Positions 1 through 5,630 of a stretch of 5,720 nt of DNA are shown here, in pieces; the first letter of the stretch is position 1; every line of letters begins with the position of its first letter. Source of the stretch: Desulfobacteria bacterium. GTDB taxonomy: Bacteria; Desulfobacterota; Desulfobacteria; Desulfobacterales; C00003060. The notes under the pieces were generated by a model. That model was not told the DNA's origin, made no database searches, and saw nothing but the letters and a program-made list of their open reading frames with translations. Location of the stretch: the NCBI GenBank assembly GCA_030145035.1, contig JAQYWL010000216.1:1-5720 (forward strand), read 5' to 3'. The position numbers and the translations under genes are program-made.

Positions 1-410
1 CCCGGTTGTTTCATTATCCCATGCCAAACCTTCTTGGGAGCAATCAAATGGCCAAAAGCGTGTCATTTGTCTTCGGAAGGCATCTTAAAATGCATCATCC
101 GGTTCAATCCCACCGCTGAAACGGGAGTATGTTCTAGAAGAGAGAATGTGCCAAGAACCAAATCGCGGAGCGGTTCAAAGTGTGCGCTGTCTGTAGTTTC
201 GATAGAGAACTGTTCCCGCATTACTTGAAGCCGAAACCAGTCAACCGAAAAAACGCTGATTTCCGGGTGTGTTACTTCAAGTTTAGCCGTGTCCGCCTCT
301 TCGTCTCTGATCAAGCCATGTGTCTTAAACCAAACAGGATGGAAAATCGCTGGGTTAAATGACCCTCGAACTACAATTGAAGCTCCATTAGTTTCTGGGA
401 TTAAAGGCAT
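1..410 (-). pseudogene. Conserved hypothetical protein gene, interrupted by in-frame TGA and cut by the window edge
   Basis: The gene starts at ATG 408-410, with a purine-rich AAGGA (423-427) 12 bases upstream. It reads 115 residues to a TGA at 63-65. The N-terminus (MPLIPETNGASIVVRGSFNP) and the stretch FEPLRDLVLGTFSLLEHTPV look like true protein. I recall a family of uncharacterised proteins of roughly 170-190 residues with this opening, but know no function. After the TGA the same frame stays open to the window edge and reads HAFGHLIAPKKVWHGIMKQP, which continues that family well. The TGA falls after SEDK, where I recall relatives carrying Trp (S-E-E-A-W-H-A-F-G-H), so a TGG-to-TGA change is the simplest explanation. 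There is no signal peptide or membrane segment. It could be a recent pseudogene, a base-call error, or, less likely, recoding. The reading frame is convincing; the status of the gene is not settled. Confidence 0.6.
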
Positions 411-606
411 TTTCTTTGATGTTCCTTGTCAGCACAGTTTTTCCCCATAACACATAAGTTCGTGTAACGGAACATTTTTCTTTATCGACTGCTTGCGTTC
501 AAAACTGAACCCTTGAGTCTCTGTGTCGATCTTCAATTTTCGAAAGGACACCCCCTGCCTGTTTGCAACAAACGGGCCGTTAGCAGCTTCGGAAATACAG
601 ATATCG
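411..606. other. Intergenic stretch with no supported gene
   Basis: This stretch lies between the small frame after hisD and the left-edge hypothetical gene. Both strands show only short open frames. A 24-residue minus-strand frame starts at an ATG near 477 and overlaps the start of the left-edge gene. It has no ribosome binding site and no recognisable motif. I see no strong terminator and no clear promoter here. Confidence 0.5.
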
Positions 607-821
607 TCATTTCAAGAGGCTTTTCCAGAACCATATCACGCGACCGATGATAAGTTCGTCGAGAGCGGTTGCAGGTGCCGGCACCCGGGGAAACTCTGGA
701 TTGTTGGATAGCAGGAACAGGGTGTCTTCTAGGATGTGGATTCGCTTTGTGGAGCACGCCTCATCATCTGTCCGCTCAGCGTAACTGCCTCTCTTTACAA
801 CCTTTTTGTCGCCTCTTCCAT
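607..821 (-). pseudogene. Small hypothetical ORF abutting hisD, needing one frameshift
   Basis: The hisD stop TAG (822-824) is followed at once by ATG (819-821). AAGGA at 833-837, inside the hisD end, is a suitable ribosome binding site. The ATG frame reads MEEATKRL and stops at TAA. Shifting by one base at the A5 run (T5 at 803-807 on the plus strand) gives MEEATKKVVKRGSYAERTDD and continues through HILEDTLFLLSNNPEFPRVP and GRVIWFWKSLLK to TGA 607-609, about 71 residues. In a 53-codon stretch counted by hand (from the DDEAC segment to the stop), GC is about 57, 40 and 62 percent at codon positions 1, 2 and 3, a coding-like pattern. I do not recognise the family. The likely cause is a lost A in the homopolymer, by mutation or sequencing error. 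A -1 ribosomal slip on A-AAA-AGG, two codons before the stop, is possible. It may also be a chance open frame. Confidence 0.4.
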
Positions 822-2123
822 CTATCTTTTCTTCCTTATCTTTATGGCCCTGGCGTGGGCTAAGAGACCCTCAATCTCTGCCAGCCGGATGATGTGGGGC
901 CCATCTCTTTTCAGGGCCTTTTCACTGTAATAAACAAGGCTTGTCTTCTTCCCAAAGTGATCCACGGAAAGGGCTGAGGCAAACCGGGCGGTTCCTGCTG
1001 TGGGAAGCACATGGTTTGGTCCGGCTATGTAGTCCCCTACAGGTTCAGGCGTATATGGTCCGAGAAAGACCGCGCCTGCATTTTGAATACGGCCAAGGTA
1101 TTGAAATGGCTCTTCAAGGTGAAGCTCCAGGTGCTCGGGGGCAATCTGATTGGCAAGGTCAAAGGCAGCGGCAAGATCAGGTACCACAACGATAGCCCCA
1201 TACGTTTTTATCGAGGCCTCGGCAATGGCCCTTCGGGGAAGGTCTTTTAGTTGCTCCATGAGGGCATCAGACACAGCCCTGGCCAACTGGGAAGAAGTTG
1301 TCAGCAGGATTGCAGACGCAAGCGGGTCATGCTCGGCCTGGGATAGAAGGTCGGCCGCAATATAGGCCGGGCTTGCCTTTTGATCAGCAATGACCAGAAT
1401 CTCACTGGGCCCTGCAATCATGTCGATTCCGACCGTGCCGGCTACCATCTTCTTCGCAAGAGTCACATAAATGTTGCCCGGTCCTACAATGACGTCCACT
1501 TGCCGAACAGTCTCGGTGCCATAGGCGAGGGCCCCGATCCCCCAGGCACTTCCGGCCTTGTAAATGGTGTCCACTCCGACCTTATGTGCTGCTGCAAGGA
1601 GATAGGGATTTACCTCACCGGTTTTGGTCGGAGGGGTGGTGATGCAAATATTTTTGACGCCTGCGATCCTGGCAGGGATGCATCCCATGAGAACCGAGGA
1701 AACCAATGGCGTTTCGCCACCTCTGCCTCCAGGCACATATATACCCGCGGCATTTACCGGCCGGACAAGCTGACCCAGCATTGTTCCGTCAACATCGGTC
1801 GTAAACCAGGACTGCTTAGCCTGATGCCTGTGAAAGGCCTCGATTTGTTTTGCCGCCTTGTTGAGGCTCCTGAGCAACCCTTTATCCACACGACGGCGGG
1901 CCTCATTGATCTCCTTCTTTGTCACCTTCAGGGAGTCTGCGGTGAGCCTGGGAGCATCGAAGCGGTTAATATAGCCGATCAAGGCCCTGTCTTTGTTTTT
2001 TCGAACATCTGTTAGGATCCTTTTAACAACCTGGACATCCCCGGCCTTGAAGGCAAGATGGCGGTTTACGATTGCATCCAGCCTATTCCGGGCAGCCGCT
2101 GAGGAAAATTTCAATATTTTCAT
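822..2123 (-). CDS. hisD: Histidinol dehydrogenase
   Basis: HisD is a cytoplasmic zinc enzyme that makes the last two oxidations of histidine synthesis: L-histidinol to L-histidine via histidinal, using two NAD+. The product of 433 residues is full length for the family. Visible landmarks, numbered from the ATG at 2121-2123, are YVPGG near 129-133, VGPGNIYV near 214-221, IDMIAGPSEILVIAD near 233-247, LLSQAEHDP near 259-267 (Q262 and H265, expected zinc ligands), APEHLEL near 328-334 (E330 and H331, the general acid/base pair), GDYIAGPNHVLPT near 363-375 (D364, zinc ligand) and EGLLAHA near 418-424 (H423, zinc ligand). All key residues are present. A TTG at 2133-2135 would add four residues; I prefer the ATG because relatives begin MKILK. 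Neither start has a good ribosome binding site. No other his gene is in the window. Upstream lies the repeat element, ending about 53 bases before the start. Confidence 0.96.
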   Translation of the reverse strand: MKILKFSSAAARNRLDAIVNRHLAFKAGDVQVVKRILTDVRKNKDRALIGYINRFDAPRLTADSLKVTKKEINEARRRVDKGLLRSLNKAAKQIEAFHRHQAKQSWFTTDVDGTMLGQLVRPVNAAGIYVPGGRGGETPLVSSVLMGCIPARIAGVKNICITTPPTKTGEVNPYLLAAAHKVGVDTIYKAGSAWGIGALAYGTETVRQVDVIVGPGNIYVTLAKKMVAGTVGIDMIAGPSEILVIADQKASPAYIAADLLSQAEHDPLASAILLTTSSQLARAVSDALMEQLKDLPRRAIAEASIKTYGAIVVVPDLAAAFDLANQIAPEHLELHLEEPFQYLGRIQNAGAVFLGPYTPEPVGDYIAGPNHVLPTAGTARFASALSVDHFGKKTSLVYYSEKALKRDGPHIIRLAEIEGLLAHARAIKIRKKR

Positions 2124-2176
2124 TTTGACAGCCAAGAAGCCATTTGATATTTTTGGATCTGTGCGGTTAAGAACCT

Positions 2177-2216
2177 ATTGAAAATCTAGGCATCCTTCAT
2201 TCCTTGGTTTACACTT
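2177..2216 (+). repeat. Left arm of the outer inverted repeat
   Basis: The arm holds ATTGAAAAT (2177-2185), CTA, GGCATCCTTCATT (2189-2201), a 5-base spacer and GTTTACACTT (2207-2216). Each block recurs exactly in reverse complement in the right arm. Its outer end lies 53 bases before the chosen hisD start codon. Confidence 0.75.
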
Positions 2217-2264
2217 ATCAAGGATACGGGCGCCAATAGATAAGTTCTTTTGTTCCTACTTTTT

Positions 2265-2294
2265 GGTGTCAGGTGTCAGGTGTCAGGTGTCAGG
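2265..2294 (+). repeat. Heptamer tandem repeat, four units of GGTGTCA
   Basis: Four perfect GGTGTCA units run from 2265 to 2292, followed by a partial GG. Related but diverged units occur on the opposite strand at 2378-2400, on the other side of the central stem. Confidence 0.9.
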
Positions 2295-2307
2295 AGCGAC
2301 AAACGCG

Positions 2308-2379
2308 AGACCTGCCCGCCATTGCCGTGTATGCGGGCATTGTAACCTCGCTGTGACGCAGGCGTTGGCAGGCGGGTCT
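2308..2379. repeat. Central imperfect palindrome (stem-loop)
   Basis: AGACCTGCCCGCCA (2308-2321) can pair with TGGCAGGCGGGTCT (2366-2379): 12 Watson-Crick pairs, one G-T pair and one mismatch, around a 44-base loop. Within the loop, GCGGGCA near 2333-2339 offers a competing pairing to TGCCCGC at 2313-2319. No T-run follows on either strand, so an intrinsic terminator is not supported. Confidence 0.65.
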
Positions 2380-2400
2380 GAAACCTGAACACTGAAACCT
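2378..2400 (-). repeat. Diverged heptamer repeat (CTGAAAC/CTGAACA), inverted to the GGTGTCA array
   Basis: On the plus strand the units are CTGAAAC, CTGAACA, CTGAAAC and a partial CT. Read on the minus strand they become GTTTCAG-type units, one or two bases from the GTGTCAG unit at 2265-2294. The two arrays therefore look like diverged inverted copies. Confidence 0.65.
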
Positions 2401-2414
2401 GGGGTGGTGAAAAA

Positions 2415-2463
2415 AAGTGTAAACTACTTTATGGCGAAAATGAAGGATGCCATCATTTTCAAT
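2415..2463 (-). repeat. Right arm of the outer inverted repeat
   Basis: The arm holds AAGTGTAAAC (2415-2424), a 14-base spacer, AATGAAGGATGCC (2439-2451), ATC and ATTTTCAAT (2455-2463). These are reverse complements of the left-arm blocks. The spacer between the two inner blocks is 9 bases longer than in the left arm. Confidence 0.75.
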
Positions 2464-2494
2464 CATCAATCATCAATCGTCAATCGTCAATCCC
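2460..2494 (+). repeat. Heptamer tandem repeat CAATCAT/CAATCGT spanning the kinase stop codon
   Basis: Five consecutive 7-base units are visible: CAATCAT twice, CAATCGT twice, then CAATCCC. On the minus strand they read as GATTGAC/GATTGAT units, and the TGA stop of the kinase gene (2487-2489) lies in the first of them. The array overlaps the outer end of the right repeat arm by four bases. Confidence 0.85.
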
Positions 2495-3911
2495 CGCCAA
2501 CCGGCAGGGTGACCGTCACCTGAGCCCCCTTCTCCGGACCATTCTCAATCTCAATGGTGCCGCCGTGGCCCTCAATGATCTTCTTGACAATGGGAAGCCC
2601 CAGTCCGCTCCCCTTATCCTTTGTGGTAAAAAAGGGTTCCCAGATCTTGTTCAGGGTTTCATCGGGAATCCCGGGTCCCTCGTCGGAGAAAAGAATCGTC
2701 AGGGTATTTCCATGGGCAGATAATTCAATGTATATTGCCCCGCCTTCCGGCATGGCCTGCATGGCATTCATCAGGATATTCAGAAAGGCCTGATACAGCA
2801 GTCCGGGATCGGCCTGTATCTCCGGGATATCGTCGGCAAATCGTCTGTAGATCTCGTAGCCGTTCTTGTGGGTCTCCAGAGCAAGGAATGCAAGATTTCT
2901 CTCTATGATCTCATCCGCTTTGCAGGGCATGAGGTTGGGTGCCTGGGGCCGGGCAAAATTCAGAAAATCGGTTACGATGCTGTTGAGCCGGTTGGCCTCC
3001 TGAACAATAACGTCTGCAAGCCGGGCTTCAGGGCAAGTACGGGCCAGCTTCTGTTTCAAAAGCTCTGCTGTGCTGCTAACAATTCCTAAGGGGTTGCGGA
3101 TCTCATGGGAGATGCCGGCCACCATTTCGCCAAGACTCGCTAACCGCTTGGCATGGCTCAACTTTTCCTTTAGAAGGAGTCGCTCCTGGGCACGTTTGTC
3201 GATGATCTGCTCACCCCGTTTGACAACATGACGAAGGATAAAAAAAAGGACGCCCATAATGACGACAGAGGTGGCAATAATCCTGTGCCTGAAATGTATG
3301 ATCGTCCGGTAATCCTCAGACAGGTCTTGAACAATTTCGAACACCCCGAGGATGGGCCCCTCGATGTTTGACAGGGGCTTTTCGGCCCTCAAAGGTACAT
3401 AAGTTCGCAGCTCGCTTTCTCTCGGGGCTCGGAACAGTATGCCCCAGAATCCTCCTCTGCGAATCAGCCTGGAGCGTGATTTGCCAAGAAGCGCTTGCTT
3501 ATAATCAATGCCACCCAAGCCTTTTCTCCCCACCAGTTTTTTGTCAAAGCTATAGAAGATCACATTCTGTTCACGGTCAAAGATGTTGACCGTGTCCACA
3601 CTAAAGCTGTGAAGGGTGTTCCTGACCACTTGGTCGAGGCGGTCAAACAGAACTTTGTTCCGTAGTTGAATGACTTGACCAAACTGAAGGGCCGCAGGGA
3701 TAATAAACTGGAGGAAGACCTGATGGTTCAGGTTTTCTGCCATCAACAGGGCGTAATCTTCGCTCTTTTTCAAAAGCATTGTCTCGGCCCGGTGGGCGAT
3801 CACCATGGACAAGGCCAGGGAGCCCAGAAGGATTACAATAAGGCTGGTAAAAGTAAAATACTTAACCAGCTTAAAGGGTTTTATTCGTTCTATATCCCTT
3901 GGGTCCATCAT
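2487..3911 (-). CDS. Membrane-bound sensor histidine kinase (orphan in this window)
   Basis: This is a two-component sensor kinase that autophosphorylates on His and passes phosphate to a response regulator not seen here. From ATG 3909-3911 the product has 474 residues. A first membrane helix lies near 19-39. A periplasmic region of about 170 residues follows, with a CACHE-like stretch (VNIFDREQNVIFYSFDKKLV near 108-127). The second helix lies near 211-230, then a short charged, probably coiled linker without an obvious HAMP domain. The HisKA box SLGEMVAGISHEIRNPLG near 259-276 has the phospho-acceptor H269. The HATPase parts are the N box around N382 (LNILMNAMQAMPEGG), DEGPGIP near 410-416, WEPFFTTK near 424-431 and GSGLGLP near 434-440. 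All catalytic boxes are intact. In-frame starts exist at 3962 (ATG) and 3971 (TTG), but their added residues look unlike the family and no start has a clear ribosome binding site. The kinase core resembles the NtrB/ZraS type; the ligand is unknown. Confidence 0.93.
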   Translation of the reverse strand: MMDPRDIERIKPFKLVKYFTFTSLIVILLGSLALSMVIAHRAETMLLKKSEDYALLMAENLNHQVFLQFIIPAALQFGQVIQLRNKVLFDRLDQVVRNTLHSFSVDTVNIFDREQNVIFYSFDKKLVGRKGLGGIDYKQALLGKSRSRLIRRGGFWGILFRAPRESELRTYVPLRAEKPLSNIEGPILGVFEIVQDLSEDYRTIIHFRHRIIATSVVIMGVLFFILRHVVKRGEQIIDKRAQERLLLKEKLSHAKRLASLGEMVAGISHEIRNPLGIVSSTAELLKQKLARTCPEARLADVIVQEANRLNSIVTDFLNFARPQAPNLMPCKADEIIERNLAFLALETHKNGYEIYRRFADDIPEIQADPGLLYQAFLNILMNAMQAMPEGGAIYIELSAHGNTLTILFSDEGPGIPDETLNKIWEPFFTTKDKGSGLGLPIVKKIIEGHGGTIEIENGPEKGAQVTVTLPVGGD

Positions 3912-4031
3912 GTGTCGGTTTGGCCCGTTTAGCCGGCCCGCCCTGGCGCTCCTGCTTATCATAGGCCACAAGCTGATAAATCCAGGTCTGGGCCAGGGTT
4001 TGGCTCGTTATGACCGTTTCAAGTATACACT

Positions 4032-5477
4032 CTAAACCATTATCCGGTAGGACCCTATCTCCTGATGTTTTGAAGCGATCATTTGGGCTCTGTTCTCAAA
4101 ACCTTTTCGTCCCATCATCCCGTAGGTAAATTTTTTGCCGGCCTCAACGCCCGGCTGATCCAGCGGATTGATCTCGAGAAGCCCGCCCGCATACAGGGTC
4201 TGAACCTCAAGCAGGAACAGAAGCTGTCCCACAGTAAAAGGATTGATTTCAGGGAGCCTTATTGCCGTGTGAATGCGGCGGGCCTGTGTCAGGGCAAACT
4301 CTGTGGCTAGCCCTTCGGCTTGCATCAGATCATTCAGCGTATGCCCCCCCAGGTAGCTGACCGCATCCATATGATTGAAGCCTGAAGGAATCTTGACGGT
4401 TTTTCGGAATTTTCCCACCGTAAGAAAGGTGATAACCTTGTCAAAGGGGCCCTCCATGTAGAGCTGGAGTTGGGAGTGCTGATCAGTGGCACCGAGCGCC
4501 TTTACCGGGGTTGGTCCTACATGCACCACCCGACCGTTCACGTCGAGTCGTTTGCCCAGGCTTTCTGCCCAGAGCTGACGGTACCAGTCGGCTACATCCC
4601 GCAGGGCATCCGAATAGGCCATCATGACAGAGATCGGCTTCTTTTTCACAGTGTAGGCCAGCACCTGAAGTACGGCATTCATGGCCGCCGGGTTTTTCCA
4701 CAGGCCTCCCTTCTGGCAAGTCCTGTCGGCATTTCGTGCTCCGGCAAGAAGTTCAGCAATATCAATACCGGCCACAGCCGCCGGAAGAAGCCCGACAGGG
4801 GAAAGAACAGAAAAACGTCCTCCCACGCCTGGATGAATAGAAAGGGTTTCGTATCCTTGCTCCCCGGCAAGGGCTCTCAAATGACCGTGCTCGGGATCTG
4901 TGGTAGCAATGATGTGGGCTGCATGTTTTTTGCGGCCAAGTCTCTTTATCAGTCTGTCCCGCACTATGAGAAATTGGCTCATGGTTTCAGCGGTCGCGCC
5001 GGACTTGCTGATCACATTAAATACCGTTTTCTCAAGATTGACCAGGTTCAGCAGTGCGCTAAAGCCCTCAGGGTCAATATTGTCTGCAAAGAAGACCCTC
5101 GGCAGGCCCTTGCGTTTGGCTACCGGAAGGAGGTTGTGCTGTGGATGAGCAAGGGCCCGAAACAGGGCAATACCGCCAAGGGCCGATCCCCCGATGCCCA
5201 GTACGACAAAGTCTTCACACTCCTTGATGAGACGCCTGGCTGTCTTCGAGACCTCCTTTAAAGCCGTCTGGTCATAGGGGAGTTCGTAAAACGGGAGGTC
5301 TCCGCCTTTCCTTCGCTGTTGCAGGTTTTGATGAACAACTCTGAACGGCTCTGACATGGCGTTGATCTGTTCCACGGTCAGGCCGTGCCTGCGCCCTACA
5401 GCATCGGTCATCATGCTGCCAAAGTCCAGCATCACCCTCATGGAGCGTGTCCAGGACTTGTCATTCCAGCGTTTCAT
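4032..5477 (-). CDS. pgi: Glucose-6-phosphate isomerase
   Basis: PGI interconverts glucose 6-phosphate and fructose 6-phosphate in the cytoplasm, for glycolysis, gluconeogenesis and sugar-polymer supply. The product has 481 residues, towards the short end of bacterial PGIs but complete. Landmarks are GIGGSALGG near 94-102, the phosphate-binding SKSGATAET near 157-165, the family signature GVGGRFSVLSPVG near 217-229, WAESLGK near 303-309 (E305, expected base), GATDQHSQLQLYMEGP near 329-344 (H334, ring opening) and DQPGVEAGK near 440-448 (K448). The second family signature usually has Phe or Tyr before DQ; here it is Leu, a mild change. The ATG at 5475-5477 has a strong AAGGAG five bases upstream. 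The kinase gene follows on the same strand after about 120 bases, so cotranscription is possible, though no functional link is evident. Confidence 0.96.
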   Translation of the reverse strand: MKRWNDKSWTRSMRVMLDFGSMMTDAVGRRHGLTVEQINAMSEPFRVVHQNLQQRRKGGDLPFYELPYDQTALKEVSKTARRLIKECEDFVVLGIGGSALGGIALFRALAHPQHNLLPVAKRKGLPRVFFADNIDPEGFSALLNLVNLEKTVFNVISKSGATAETMSQFLIVRDRLIKRLGRKKHAAHIIATTDPEHGHLRALAGEQGYETLSIHPGVGGRFSVLSPVGLLPAAVAGIDIAELLAGARNADRTCQKGGLWKNPAAMNAVLQVLAYTVKKKPISVMMAYSDALRDVADWYRQLWAESLGKRLDVNGRVVHVGPTPVKALGATDQHSQLQLYMEGPFDKVITFLTVGKFRKTVKIPSGFNHMDAVSYLGGHTLNDLMQAEGLATEFALTQARRIHTAIRLPEINPFTVGQLLFLLEVQTLYAGGLLEINPLDQPGVEAGKKFTYGMMGRKGFENRAQMIASKHQEIGSYRIMV

Positions 5478-5482
5478 TGGAA

Positions 5483-5488
5483 CTCCTT
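5483..5488 (-). promoter_or_regulatory. Ribosome binding site of pgi
   Basis: AAGGAG on the minus strand lies five bases before the ATG. It is the best Shine-Dalgarno site in the window and fixes the pgi start. Confidence 0.85.
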
Positions 5489-5507
5489 AACTGTGACGGT
5501 TTAGTCC

Positions 5508-5535
5508 ATAATAGAAACCCTTGCCCTCAGGGCAA
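5508..5535 (-). promoter_or_regulatory. Candidate sigma-70 type promoter for pgi
   Basis: On the minus strand, TTGCCC (5530-5535, 4 of 6 to the -35 consensus) and TATTAT (5508-5513, 5 of 6 to the -10 consensus) are 16 bases apart. The leader to the ATG would be about 25 bases and would contain the AAGGAG site. This is a consensus match only, with no transcript evidence. Confidence 0.4.
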
Positions 5536-5537
5536 GG
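5519..5537. promoter_or_regulatory. Perfect 8-bp palindrome overlapping the candidate pgi -35 region
   Basis: CCTTGCCC and GGGCAAGG are separated by three bases. The palindrome covers the predicted -35 hexamer and part of the spacer, as a repressor operator might. In RNA it would form a stable hairpin, but the following bases on the minus strand (GTTTCTATTATGG) are too poor in T for a convincing terminator. Confidence 0.45.
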
Positions 5538-5542
5538 TCAGA

Positions 5543-5566
5543 GTTCAGTGGCTCTGCCATCTGAAC
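5543..5566. repeat. Second palindrome upstream of pgi
   Basis: GTTCAG-TGGC pairs with GCCA-CTGAAC around a TCT loop, with one bulged T at 5560: ten base pairs in total. It lies five bases outside the first palindrome. No T-tract follows on either strand. Confidence 0.5.
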
Positions 5567-5630
5567 GATAGAACCTCAGATAGAACATGCCCCATTCGAA
5601 TAACCTCAAGCCAGGTCGTCATGGGGAGAA

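Larger units (their letters stand above)
2177..2463. mobile_element. MITE-like nested inverted-repeat element (no coding capacity)
   Basis: The gap between the kinase gene and hisD is organised as a degenerate palindrome of about 287 bp. The outer arms (2177-2216 and 2415-2463) share ATTGAAAAT, GGCATCCTTCATT and GTTTACACTT in inverted order. Inside them are heptamer arrays in opposite orientation (2265-2294 and 2378-2400), and innermost a 14-bp imperfect stem (2308-2321 with 2366-2379). No ORF of note lies within. Size, terminal inverted repeats and lack of genes resemble a miniature inverted-repeat element. I find no clear target-site duplication, and only one copy is visible, so mobility is inferred. 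It might instead be a REP/BIME-like chromosomal repeat or a structured RNA spacer. Confidence 0.55.

Noticed and set aside
1..65. TGA at 63-65 read as selenocysteine
   Set aside because: The residue recalled at this place in relatives is Trp, not Cys, and no convincing SECIS stem-loop follows directly. A TGG-to-TGA mutation is simpler.
533..757. Minus-strand 74-codon frame between hisD and the left-edge gene
   Set aside because: Its product is rich in Arg, Pro and His without domain character. The neighbouring frame (607-821) has the better coding pattern, so this is probably its shadow.
1380..2015. Plus-strand open frame of 211 codons opposite hisD
   Set aside because: It lies wholly antisense to hisD, which has all its catalytic residues. 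The translation has no recognisable domain and arises from the codon bias of the opposite strand.
2308..2379. Rho-independent terminator for the kinase gene
   Set aside because: The stem is imperfect, has a 44-base loop and is not followed by a T-run on the minus strand.
2265..2494. CRISPR array
   Set aside because: The repeats are 7-base direct tandem units without spacers, and no cas gene is present.
4470..5261. Plus-strand open frame of 263 codons opposite pgi
   Set aside because: It is antisense to the intact pgi. Its length follows from the codon composition of pgi, and it shows no family motif.
5510..5600. Possible tRNA upstream of pgi, suggested by two adjacent hairpins
   Set aside because: There is no T-arm GGTTCGAATCC-like motif, no acceptor stem pairing and no plausible anticodon arm, so a tRNA cannot be supported.
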